A DNA stretch of 64,000 bases from Cristatella mucedo (Eukaryota > Bryozoa > Phylactolaemata > Cristatellidae). Made by a program: the position numbers and the translations under genes. Location: NCBI GenBank assembly GCA_009760855.2, contig WPIO01000008.1, forward strand, positions 7,116,001 through 7,180,000, read 5' to 3'. This document shows positions 30,834 through 42,100 of this stretch, piece after piece; position 1 is the first letter of the stretch; the number at the start of each line of letters is the position of its first letter. Below the pieces are notes generated by a model, which ran no database searches, was not told the origin of the DNA, and saw only the letters and a program-made list of their open reading frames with translations.

Positions 30834-30935
30834 GTTGAGGATCCTGAGATGCAACGGAAACAGCATTTGGCTGCTGAGCTGTTTTCCTCCCATGTTGGGA
30901 AACCGACAAAACAGCCAGAGGGTGCTACGAGTTAA
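30834..30935 (+). CDS. Candidate last exon with stop codon
   Basis: Acceptor TTTTGCACAG, phase 0, then 33 codons and TAA at 30933. The product is VEDPEMQRKQHLAAELFSSH then VGKPTKQPEGATS. The KQHLAAELF motif resembles the KQLLASSLFVGLG motif that lies between trunk/hinge and ear in AP4E1. If this is the true end, the protein lacks an ear domain. Confidence 0.4.
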   Translation, partial: VEDPEMQRKQHLAAELFSSHVGKPTKQPEGATS

Positions 30936-30999
30936 AGATGCACTGCCTGCTCGACAATGTGCCGAATGTCGCTGCTGTCTGTAAATAACATTTTACATG

Positions 31000-31760
31000 G
31001 ACAAGTTCCTTATTGTTGATGGTATTATGCTCAGCATCTCCGTTCTAATCAACATTGAAATCTCAGTTAACGCTTGTTAAGACACCATTTCTATGGTTAC
31101 TTGGATGGCTGCATTCGGCATTTCAGAAACTAGAAAGCTAGTGTTCGAGTGTAATCGTTATCCCACTGATCTTTTGGTGTTGGAAAGCCTTACTGGATTG
31201 TGCACTCTGCTTCATGCAACACAGTACACTACTAAACACAGGAACGTTGTGCCGATATCTTTTACACACGCATTGCATTTAATACTTGGGATATCTTGTA
31301 CTTACACATTGTTTTTAATGGTCGGGATGTCTTTTACTCATGCATTCAAGACTGGTTCTGTACGATGGTGTCTGTAAGCTATTCCGTCAGCATGTTTTAT
31401 CTCATGTTTGACTTCTATATTCGTGCACACGTTGGTATATAAGGTCGATAGATGCTATCATTGTTACTAATTTATTAATTTGTTATAACCATATTAGAAC
31501 TGAGGCCCAGCAGGTGCCTCCATTCATTGATTAAAGGTGGATCTCTTGTAAAGGCTTGCATTCTGCAGTGGCTTCGTTAGGCTTCCAAGCAATGGATATT
31601 TGTTGTCCGTAAGTAATAAGTTCAACTTCTGCGGCCGACAAAACCTGTAAGTTTTCTTCTGTCTTCCACTTTAAAAACTCATAGGGTGTGTTAGCTCCAA
31701 TGAATTGGCCCTTCAGTTCAGAGAACGAACGAATTTTGTAAATCCAATCTCTCCCTTCCT
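31000..31760. other. Region after AP4E1, nothing recognised
   Basis: No coding or RNA features seen before the CT repeats. The stretch separates the + strand AP4E1 gene from the - strand Ig gene. Confidence 0.4.
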
Positions 31761-31765
31761 CCCTG

Positions 31766-31766
<1 letters not shown>

Positions 31767-31831
<65 letters not shown>

Positions 31832-31893
31832 TTCACTCTCGCCTGTGGCACTGGCTTTCACTTCATTCACTCTCACCTCCATCTCTAACTTTC

Positions 31894-31989
<96 letters not shown>
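31767..31989. repeat. Double CT microsatellite
   Basis: Two pure CT tracts (31767-31827 and 31896-31989) separated by a 68-base pyrimidine-rich spacer. All long reading frames here are artefacts of the repeat. Confidence 0.97.
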
Positions 31990-31992
<3 letters not shown>

Positions 31993-32287
31993 CAATTGCA
32001 CTCGTCAGTGAGCTCGCGTGTGCCGGCTCATTGGGTAAATATCCACCTGCAGATGAATCGAGCACTTGGTTTACGCGTGGCTGCCGTCCTGACCTAATGG
32101 CTACAGCCCTTAGCCCCAACTTTATTGCTTGCGGCATGGTGTTCTGAGCATCGACAGCCGAAAAGTTGAGGAAGGCTGCGGAATCCAGCTGGCCTCAATC
32201 CAAACTTCCCTCGTGGCGGCCGTCCCTTCAACAGATACGGGCTCACGACGGCGGTCCACTTCATCAGAAGCCCAACCTCAACAGTCA

Positions 32288-32620
32288 CTAAACCTCCTTT
32301 TTTAAGCTAATGCAAAGCTGCTTGCAGTTTGGCAAGTGACAGACCTCAGGTGCGTCCAGGTTTTGCCACGAAATAACGGCGTCTGTATCTAGTGATTGTA
32401 GGGTGAAAGGACTGCGTTTGTATTGGGGAACATTTAGTGGAGACAGCGAATTTACTCTCTGCACGGCTGGTGGCAAGTTGGTGCCAACGAGCTGCAACAG
32501 TACGGAGGATGCGCTAATACTGCTGTTAAGGTTAATTCCGTTGAAGTATGGCACTGTAGCAAGGAGTGTGGCATGGGAGCAACGACGAGTTTCTAGGAGC
32601 AATGGGCGTGGTGGTTTTTT
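32288..32620 (-). CDS. Candidate cytoplasmic tail exon (Ig protein)
   Basis: A 110-codon open frame follows a possible acceptor (GTCTTTCAAG) and ends with ISLKKEV and a stop. It contains RPLLLETRRCSHATLLATVP and VNSLSPLNVPQYKRSPFTLQ, with no obvious domain. The phase does not match the transmembrane exon, so an intervening exon is needed. Assignment is inference. Confidence 0.3.
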   Translation of the reverse strand, partial: KKPPRPLLLETRRCSHATLLATVPYFNGINLNSSISASSVLLQLVGTNLPPAVQRVNSLSPLNVPQYKRSPFTLQSLDTDAVISWQNLDAPEVCHLPNCKQLCISLKKEV

Positions 32621-32639
32621 CTTGAAAGACAAGTTTTAA

Positions 32640-34410
32640 ACTGGTCTCCTATTATGCACGTCTATAGCAGCTTTGTTTGGCGTAGCTCTCGCTGATCCTC
32701 ACCGATTCCGCTAAAGCTCGACTTAACTGTAGTCATCCTGGATGCAGCGTGTGCTCGCGTGCACGTTAATTCCAGGGATTCCTGTAATGCTAGCATTAAG
32801 GGAGCATATGTGGGCAGCAGCTATCGGCAGTTAAGAGCCAATGACACGGTTGCATAGACCGACGGGCTGCAGGTTTCGCGGTTTTAATATTTGCAATGAT
32901 TAGTGGACATGTTTTGGTTTAATACTGCTAGCTGTATTTTGGTGAAATCTCTGATCAGATGCAAGCATTAAAGAGGCGTTCCGGGCGCGTATCAGTATAT
33001 TCCAAGAAATTGCCGTTCGTTTTATCGCAAGTTGATCATAATTTACATGCTAGTAGATGGAGAAAGCATGACGTAGCACAGGTTACTATCGTTTCCCAGA
33101 AGATTTCCGTCTTTGAGAGCCGACTGAGGAACTACCTGCAACGTTAAGGGTGCTTAGTTAGCTATCCGAGCTTCGCCATCACACAGCCATTCTAGTTATA
33201 GTTCTTAAGATGAATTACGAGCAGCTACATGCTGCCGTTGGCAAGCGTTCGTAATGTAACCGCGACTCGGTTTGCTCTCGCTGATATCTGCTCAGGGGTC
33301 AATAACTCGATCGTAAAATATCCACATGATTGATAAGCGTATATTTAATTGCCTGGGTGGCCAACCCGGCTTTTGCCTGAGTTCGATCCTCTACACGGTA
33401 TTCCATTAATTCGTTTCCAAAAGGTGTTTTTTAATTTGACTCGTCTGACCTGTTTGGTCGCGGAAAATCATGCTTGCTATTTTACGTTATGCAACAAGCA
33501 CGCTTCAAAGTGGCAATAATCTACAGAAACGCCGTATGAACTCACATTCATTCACATGTAACCGACAGCTGTGTTCCAGTAATCAACTTCCAATGATTGC
33601 AAAGCTACCCTTGTTGAGACGCTGACCTAGATACTGCCGGGGCGGCAGAATTTGAGGAAATATAGTTTGCGCTTATTGTACATCGGTCAGGTTTTTCAGC
33701 TTCGCGTCGAGATCTTAGATTCATTTGAGATTGTCAAAACATGTAGAGACTATAGTTGGTACAATGGGTAGCTAGTGGCTGGCCAACATGACCTCCACCA
33801 CGGCTAGCTGTTAGACCGTGCAGACTCAGCATCTGAACACTCGACAGCTCATGTGCATTCTCAAAATTGTAGAAGAAACTTATAATGCCTACGCTGAAGG
33901 TTACACATGTGCTCGGTTATCTTCGGGAAAACTCGTGTACACTGGTAAACCATATACAGCTTCAGCAACTGTTATCGGCTTTGAAGCTCAGGGGTATTGC
34001 AGGGCTAGAGCTTTTGATGGTCTGACTGCTTGAAAGACCTTCAGAATGACCGATCAATCATGAAGTTCTGCTACCTCTCTGGCTGCTGGAAACTTACCAG
34101 CGTAATGAATTTTAGCAAATATATCTGAAAACCATCGTACAGACTGAATAACATTATGGCGACCCTAATTAAATGAAAAGTTTACAAGCGTTGCTAAAAA
34201 CAGTTTTGCGAATCGATATTAGCAGGCGTACATAATTTTCTTTTCTTTGGTTTTTATTTTCTTGGATAACGGTTTGCTTATTATTTGTAAGTTTTAGCAG
34301 TTAATGTCTTACAAAGACTTGTTTGCCTACCATCGATTTTATGCTGCCTAAGATATACTGCCTTTTCTGAATATGTTGATAGCCATCAAGAGATTTTTAC
34401 AAGTGTGATA
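32640..34410. other. Unassigned, intron of the Ig gene if the tail exon is real
   Basis: A degraded tRNA-like stretch (about 33352-33410, GAGTTCGATCCTC) suggests an old SINE. Nothing else recognised. Confidence 0.35.
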
Positions 34411-34419
34411 CATGTAATG

Positions 34420-34940
34420 TAATGTATCTCCGTCTGTAAGTGCACAAAGGCTAAATAAGTATTACGCTTGGGAGTTTTCCAAGGCCCGCTCAAAGTCTAA
34501 GTGGTTTCGATGCGGATACGGTAGCCAGCACTCCATCTTCATCTCTCGGTGCAAATAAGATCATGAGAAGCATGGCTGAGTCGTGAGGGTTTTTGAGGAA
34601 GTGAGTAGCATGGAAGTATCATGGCAGGATGGCTATAAAGGGACGAGCCGCAGTCGGCAGCAGGAGAGAGATGTCGTTGCAGAAGAATTGTAGAAGTAGT
34701 TTCGGAGGACTTGAGGGCACAAGGAGGCTGAAACTGGTGCAGTAGTTCAGTTAGGTGTGAAGGAGCCAATCCATGGCAGGCCTTTTGAGTCAGTGTAAGA
34801 ACTTTAGTGTGTATCCGTTGATCAATCGGGAGCCATCGAAGCTCCTCCAGCAAAGGAAACACATGGTCAAATCTCTGGGATTTTTTTTAGCCTTGCAGCC
34901 GTATTCATCACCAGCTGCAGTGATTTAGTAGCTTTTTTTG
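34420..34940 (-). mobile_element. LINE-B C-terminal fragment
   Basis: Minus strand: PLLEELRWLPIDQRIHTKVL and TLTQKACHGLAPSHLTELLH followed by a decayed end. TAATG-type tail at 34414-34427. Confidence 0.75.
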
Positions 34941-35039
34941 GTAGCCCAGCCTAAATGGAATTACGGTACACTAGACAGAAGCAGGTAGCTGGTAGAATTA
35001 TTAGCCAGCCACATTGGTATACAGTCCCTACCGCTGGAC

Positions 35040-35215
35040 AAGAACAATAATAACAATATATTTGTATAGTAACGTCAGAGAACTCAAATTGTTTTCTAAG
35101 CACTTTAAACATGCTGTAACGGAAGTATGATTGAATGCTTAGCGGTGACATGCAGTGTCAACAAGCATAATGCGGATAGAGGTAACTCGCAAAGTTTCAA
35201 CACAAAAATATGGTT
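35040..35215 (-). repeat. LINE-A 3' tail fragment
   Basis: ATAATAACAATATATTTGTA followed by AGAGAACTCAAATTGTTTTC and CACTTTAAACATGCTG, a decayed tail of the family. A similar shorter piece lies at 38085-38160. Confidence 0.5.
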
Positions 35216-35529
35216 AAATATGACTAAAAGCAAGACTAATATGACTAAACGCAAGAGGCGTCAAAGCAATAGCTTACACTGTATTATTTGTTAGCTCGAA
35301 ACAGTATTACCAAAGGGAAACATTGAGCAAAATCCGTAGAATCAGGACAAACTGCACGTTTTTTCCAGCCGCTCGCTTCGGACACGATTGCTAAAAATGG
35401 CGTGAGCTTTCTATTCGGTGCCTCATTGTGGTCTTAAAGTCACGTGGGCTCGCTACTTTTATCAGGCAGGCATACGGAATGCTCAGAGATCTGGAGCTCT
35501 GACAAAAGCAACGAGACCTAGGCAATTCG

Positions 35530-35692
35530 CAACCTTAGACCACGGGCATTAGCCCGTAGGTTTGGCGCTTGCAGCTCGCGACCCAAGTAATGGATTCTAG
35601 TCCTGCAACGAGTACTTCTTTATCGTCCACTGCAGGCAGTGGTGTTAGCCGTGGAGGCTCATCTGCAGCTATTTAAATGAGGCTGTTTAATT
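35530..35692 (+). mobile_element. SINE-A copy, decayed
   Basis: Plus strand: B box remnant GATTCTAGTCCTGC, body TAGCCGTGGAGGCTCATCTG, and end GAGGCTGTTTAATTGGCTGA. Confidence 0.6.
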
Positions 35693-35913
35693 GGCTGACC
35701 TTCCGTTTTTCTTCTGGTAGGCCATAACCCCATTTGCTTTACGGTGAAAATGCTCCATCTAATTTCGATGGGTAATGCACGCGGCGCCGAGTGCTTCCTC
35801 TTCTGACTCGGCGATAGGGCGGCACGAAAGAACAGCGACGTTGACCGAAGCACCCCCACGATTTTATTGGTCAGGCTGTTTCAAGTAGCTGTGTAAAGGG
35901 AGCGAGTACTTAC

Positions 35914-36189
35914 TGCGAACGCTCATCTGACTAGGGTCTCCGCTTCGTAAGCTCTTCACGCTTTGTCTCCTCACTCGTTGTTCGACAATGACGATTTTGG
36001 GGCTCGCCTTGTACCAGCGGCAAACCAGGCCGTTCGCGATCAGTAGCACGAAGACCGTTACTGACATGGCCACGACGGTTGAATCGTAGAACAACACCTC
36101 TATGGAGCTCGCTACAAGAGAGGTGACCTTATCGAAGATTACGACAACGCTACTATTGCTCCTGAAATCTGGTTCACTGCGTTTGAAGA
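35914..36189 (-). CDS. Transmembrane and juxtamembrane exon of the Ig protein
   Basis: Donor GTAAGT is strong; acceptor GAGCTCAG is weak in pyrimidines but keeps phase 1. It encodes a stalk, the helix STVVAMSVTVFVLLIANGLV, then CRWYKASPKIVIVEQRVRRQ and SVKSLRSGDPSQMSVR, a basic stop-transfer and cytoplasmic start. The orientation is type I. Confidence 0.62.
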
Positions 36190-39100
36190 CTGAGCTCTTA
36201 TGCATTATGCTACGCAGCTAAAAATATGCACTACGCTTGCTTTAAACATAAAGTGCTCGCGTACATACCTGACTGACACCATATTTATTTGCTCACAACT
36301 TCCACGTGTCATTGAATTAATTTGAATGTGAAAGACCCGAAGGCCTTCGGGGTGCCTTGGAACTAAATATTGAGATTGAAAAATCTAGCCTAGGGCATGA
36401 ATAGACCTAGATTGGCCATCCCTGCAGTAGCCACTTGGCAGCCAAGGTACGACTTCGAAATGTTACACGAGGCGGTAAACAACCATCTGCCAGTGGGTGA
36501 TAGTAGGCAATATGAACCGGCTTGGCTATAGTACCAGCATACTGAAAAAATAGACCAGCTTAGCTAGATGTCGCATGAGGATTAGTTAATATTTTATGTG
36601 CGTGCACTCGTGATGCTGCTGCGCTGTCTTGCCTGCAGATTATGATCTTGCGAAATGGCAGACCTTCGGTGCTTAGATCGAGAGTATTGGGTACGTCAGT
36701 ACTAGAATGAAATAGTGTTGCGTTACGTACGAATGTGTGGGCAGTCGCACACCAGAAATCGGAAATACGGCAGGCAGTGTATTACGAAAAGCCACGCTAG
36801 AGCTACTGGCCGTGCTGACCGACCCTAGCTCGGTATAATCTGAGTTCATTATTGAATCCGCTGTTCTCCTTCAGCGACTTCCGCCGGAATAGTATGCTGT
36901 TACGGTACAATAGACTCAACAGGTTGACACGAGTCTCATAAATTTTTGATAAACACATAAAAAAATTCTATGTGAGAAGCTCTTTTTGTTTATCATGTGC
37001 ACTAAATAGGTACTTACAGTTTGCAAACCTGTGGAGCGTGGCTCAGCTGGATTTCCAGTTTTAAGTTTTAATTATTAATAAGATAGGTATGTTGTTGTCG
37101 TTTTTTTAACAAATGTATCTTCTATATGCACGTCTGTTTATTACGGAAGTGGCATAGGAAGTTTTCCTGACATTTTCAGCTATAGTCTTATTGGACAGTG
37201 TAACAAGCGTGCTCAAGCGGTGTTGTGTGCGCCGAATGCATGCCGTGTTGTAACCAGCGAACTTGCACTAATGTACTCCGCACCTGCGGCCAATAGCGGT
37301 TTGACGGCTGCTGTGATTCATCGAGCTCTCTTATATTTACTTATTGAGTGAAATTAAGGTAGAGTCTCGTTTATCGCTCATGTTCTCGCGCTCGTGTCTC
37401 CGCGAGACTCCACAAGAGCAGCCGCCGCCGAAGCCACGGAGTCATACAGCAGCGTCTACGGAATTAAAGTCTTGAGGCCAAAGACCCCGTATCTCGTACC
37501 ACAAGCTCTTGCCAGGCGTGACTATAATATACGGATATTTGAGCTCTTCCTTGACCAAGAAGTCTAACCGTGCTCATAGCTATTAGCTCAGATGCTAATC
37601 TAAGCCATTCGTTTGCCGGTGCTATTGAAAATCCGTAATGGTGATTAATCAGAATGTATCAGAATATTCGAATTACCAAATGAAATCTAAGCAGATTTTA
37701 CCGCCTCTTTAATAGTATGCAAAGTTACGATTTAGAACATGTTTTAAACTAGTGCCCTTGCCGACTGTGGTGCTACCGCGAAGTGCCTATTCTATAAAGT
37801 CTCATCTTGTGGCTTTACCTTTGACGACCTGGCAGTTGGGGGTTCCTGACACAACCACATCAAACCGGAGACACGCCATCAATAAGAGATGACGTGAGGT
37901 CAATATGACATTGCATTATGTTGGCCATAAAATAAAAATATCCCTCGAACTTTTAAAAGCACGGTAAAGACAACGCATTGTTAGCTAACAGAGATGTTGC
38001 CTCAAGTCGTGCTACAAGTGAGTTAAAAGAATTTTTAGCTCACTGGCAGGCAGATTCAGCGTGGCCGTTGGCATTTACTTTTAGTAATAATAATAATAAT
38101 ACACTTGATAAACCCCTTAGAGAACTCAATTTCTTTCTAGGTGCTTCACATTTATATTTCCTCCGGATCTTAGTCCAGCTGTAAGATGCTTGCACTTCTT
38201 GAGCAGAGCTTTGGGCTCAAGACCTGCAGAAACTATTTATTTTTGTCCCCTGAAAACGGCATGGCAGCTGCCAGGGGTGTTCTACCATTTAATGGATGAA
38301 TAACCGCTGAATAATTTTACATTCCTTTTACTTTCCCGAGTATTCCTTGATTAGAAAAATCTGTGTCCAAGCTAGCATCTATAAATATGGCCAGCAATCA
38401 AGTATGGAATTCAGCCTTCAATTATTCATCGTACCAGAGTCAGGGGCTCTTGAAGCCTCTCCTGCTGCATTAACGGGCTAACCATTAAGTTAAGAAATGA
38501 AGCATTAAATGTCGAAATATGAACGAGGGGCATGCTCGGCCGTGATAGACTGCAGTTGTAAGAAAAAGATTAGTAATGCAAAGGTCGCAGCATCAAACTC
38601 CGTTTGGCTAAAGGATATCGTGCTAGATAACTTGTTGCTAGCTTGCATGAAAATTTAAGCTGAAAATTCCCACCGTTCTTACCCTCGGTAAGAGATACTG
38701 CTGGATTTTTACTTTGGTAAACACCTAATCCTTGCAAGAATGTTTCACATACGAACTCTCCTGCCATCGAGGCTGTGGCTCCTTTGATGGTAGCGTTTAA
38801 CCAAAATGGCGCCTCCTTTTGTAGTTTAAGTTCGCAAGCTGCTGGAGCTTCTAGTGCAACTTGAGCGTCATTATAAGGATAATCTGTCCTTAGAAAATTT
38901 CTTCCAAATTCGCAGTATATTCGATAACCTGTAATACAGTAAACGGTCTGCTTGAAAGAACTTTCCGAAAACATAACATTGTTATAGCGTTCGCTATGTG
39001 CCCATGTGGCAGACGTCGCTCCATTTCTCCAGATAGATACAGAGAAATAGAGAGCGAAAGCAAGTCTGTTTTGCTCATGCTACAGCTGTGGAAGCAACCG

Positions 39101-42100
39101 CGGGTTCAATTTCGCGGGAAATGTAAGGCATAATTCTCCGTTATTGCCCCGTTAGATACCGCTGCTCGCAGAGGGGGAGCCGGAAGTTTGCAAGACCCGC
39201 AATGCGTTCATATACGAAGCAAAACCCACAAGACTTTCATGCAGGGGCAAGACCGGCCAAATTTTCATATATGAGGCAAGACATATAATTAATGAAGTGG
39301 TAATAATAATATATTTGTATAGCTCCCATAGATAACTTAATCTATTTCTAGGCACTTTGTATATGCTTTAACGGAAACATGATCAAATGGATAGTTGTAA
39401 AATGCACTATGTCAATAAGCATAATGTGGTTACAGGTAGCATGCACAGTGTCAACATGCAAAATGTGGTTAGTGGTAGCATTCAGTGTCAGCGCGCATAA
39501 GAACACAAAGGAAAATCACAAGGAACCGCAAAATGCTGTGAGAATCGGGCGAGTTGTGAGCTTGTTTTTAAATATCGTCAAGTTAGGGGATGTCGTGACG
39601 TAAGACGATAGTGAGTTCCAGGCTTTGGAAGCATACGAATTAAAGGCACTGTCCCCAAAGGATTGGAGTTTGGTTCGAGGCATAGCTTAACGATTAGTAA
39701 GAAAAGCGGGTGGTATGATGCCTGGCCTGGTGGAGAGGAGTTGTGATAGGTAGGCTGAAGTCGGAAAACGAAGAGACCTGAAGGTGAGTGACAGAGACTT
39801 TTAGTCGATGCGCTGCTTGATGGGAAGCCAGTGCAGTTCAGCTAGAAGTGGCATGATGGCTACCGCGACGCTCACGACAGACAAGCCTTGCTGTAGAGTT
39901 TTGCACCAACTGTAAGCGCCTGATTGCACACACCAATAGACCAGCAAGCGAGAGTGAGTTACGTGAGTCGAGACGAGATGTCACAAATGCAAGGACGCAG
40001 TTTCGGTGCAGTATCCCTGCCTAAGCAAGCCCGAAACCTGGCAACGTTATGTGGCTGAAAGCAAGCAGACTTGTTTGTGAAGCTGATGTTGTCGTCTAGT
40101 AGAAGGAGGAAATCTAGATTTCGCGAAGATGCTGCAGAAGATACGCTGGCTGAGCTGTCTTTTGAGTGTTAACTTTTCCACTTTCTAAGAGACACTAGAT
40201 TTGCCTAGTTAGCTGTGCTTTTTTCGTCCTTCAATTGGATACGTTGTGGTACTATCCATATACGGATGTCAGCAATAAATGCAGCAAGGGAATTGAGAGA
40301 GTTTGATGTGGTAGGGGGCTGAGAGGGATCAAAGCTTATGTGCAGCTCTTTTGCCCATCGAGTAGAAGTAGGACATCATTTCGTCGCTGGTGCCGGTTGG
40401 GGGGGCACCATATGTCAGCAGTGCAGAAGTCGTTTCCAGAAACCGGGAGAGTGAGGACGGACGATCGTCGAATAAACGAATGGGAAATGCCATACAATTC
40501 TAGATGCTGAGAGATCACTACACGTTGTTCTTACCGAGCCAGACTTCTCGAACTGCTCAAAGTGAAATGCATACTTTGGCAGGATGATTTTATTTATAGG
40601 AACATCCATGTAGCAAGAAGCTCAATGGTTACTTGAAGTCTTTTATTGGCAGCTGTGAAGCGATAACAAGCTACCTTTGGTGCATGGGCGGCGGCAGTTC
40701 TGCAGGAGCGCCGTGTACCATGTCAAGGTCTCTGTCGCTGCCACGTCCCAGCTTTACGCTCGAGGTCAAAACGCTTTCGGGGAACGATACCGTGATACGA
40801 TACTTGGATACGATACCGAGTGTACGATACTGAGAGATTCCCTGAGAGTCCTGGCGCCAGCACGGCGTTCGCTTGCCACAATCAACACGCGATGCTGTCT
40901 TTTTTCTATAGCGCTTAATTTTTCAGCTGTACTTCTGACTTTTGATAGGCGAAGCTCTTTGGTTACCGTATGCTGGGGGGTTCTTTAATACTGTGGGTGC
41001 TTTAATATTGTACGCGTAGAAAACTCTCCAGCTAATCATCAGCGGAATCTGTATGCCTACGTTGAGTTACACGGGGGGGGGGGATACCGTATACGTCTGG
41101 TATATGCATTTCAGGTTGAACTGGTTTGGTAGAATATGGATATATAAATATGTGCATTAACCGGCGGAGCCCAGCCCTGCCGGTGCCGCGGGGGCTACCT
41201 GCGATTCCCGGCTCAGGAACAGGGACCACGCCGCTTCCGAACCGGAAATGTGTTTTGAATGGGAATGAATAATCGCGTCGGTTCGTCTGTCTCGTAAACA
41301 CAAATAGCCAACTTCAACCTCATGTTTGGCCCTTTTCAAAATTCAAAATAGTTTTTAATAATTGTATTATTAAACAAGCTTGAAGCTATTCTAAAAAAAT
41401 TATTTTTTCTTTAAAAATGTTGCATCATTAAGCAAGAATTGAAAATTTTGCCCGTTAGTATTTATGGGTCACTAGGTACATTGGCGTTCGCTCAGTTTCG
41501 CTTTTCCGTTCCTAGTTTGAGTTCCTCATGCTTTTTTACGGGTACAGTCTAGCAAATTTTATATATAAGGCGTGTTAAGAGGCACGAGCAACTTACAACA
41601 GTTACGCTTCAGACAAATTTTCAAAAATCTTGCAATAAACCCAAAATTAGAAGTAAAATGAGATCGAGAGACGCTGTAATTCTAAAAACTACAGTCTCAT
41701 TTCAGAACATGAAAAACAAGTAAGCTCTAGGAAAGAGACGGTTTAACTTTAAAGTTATTCTAGATAGGTTCGTAGGCGGTATTCAAGTCGACGATGTTGC
41801 TCACCCAAAGGAGGTATCAGTCAATTGTGATCCATTCGACACGCGAATGCTAACACGAAGATATATAAGTCTACGAGTGTGCGCCACGCCCACCAGAGCT
41901 GTTGGATTTCACGTGCAGAGTTTGATCGTCAAGCAGTAGAGTAGGAAGAAACTTGAGAACAAGATAAAAGCGAGCAAGCGTTCATGAAGAGTGAATGCCA
42001 GAGGTCACTGGCCGCTAACGGCGGTAAGCAAGTACTTCGGAGTACCCCTCCTCAAGGATTCTATATACCTCCCTCTTCACTCTACATTTTACTATTAAAG

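Noticed and set aside
31531-32147. Long LS/RE open frames
   Set aside because: Artefacts of the CT microsatellites at 31767-31989.
33352-33410. tRNA-like stretch with GAGTTCGATCCTC
   Set aside because: No complete cloverleaf could be formed; probably a decayed SINE head rather than a tRNA gene.
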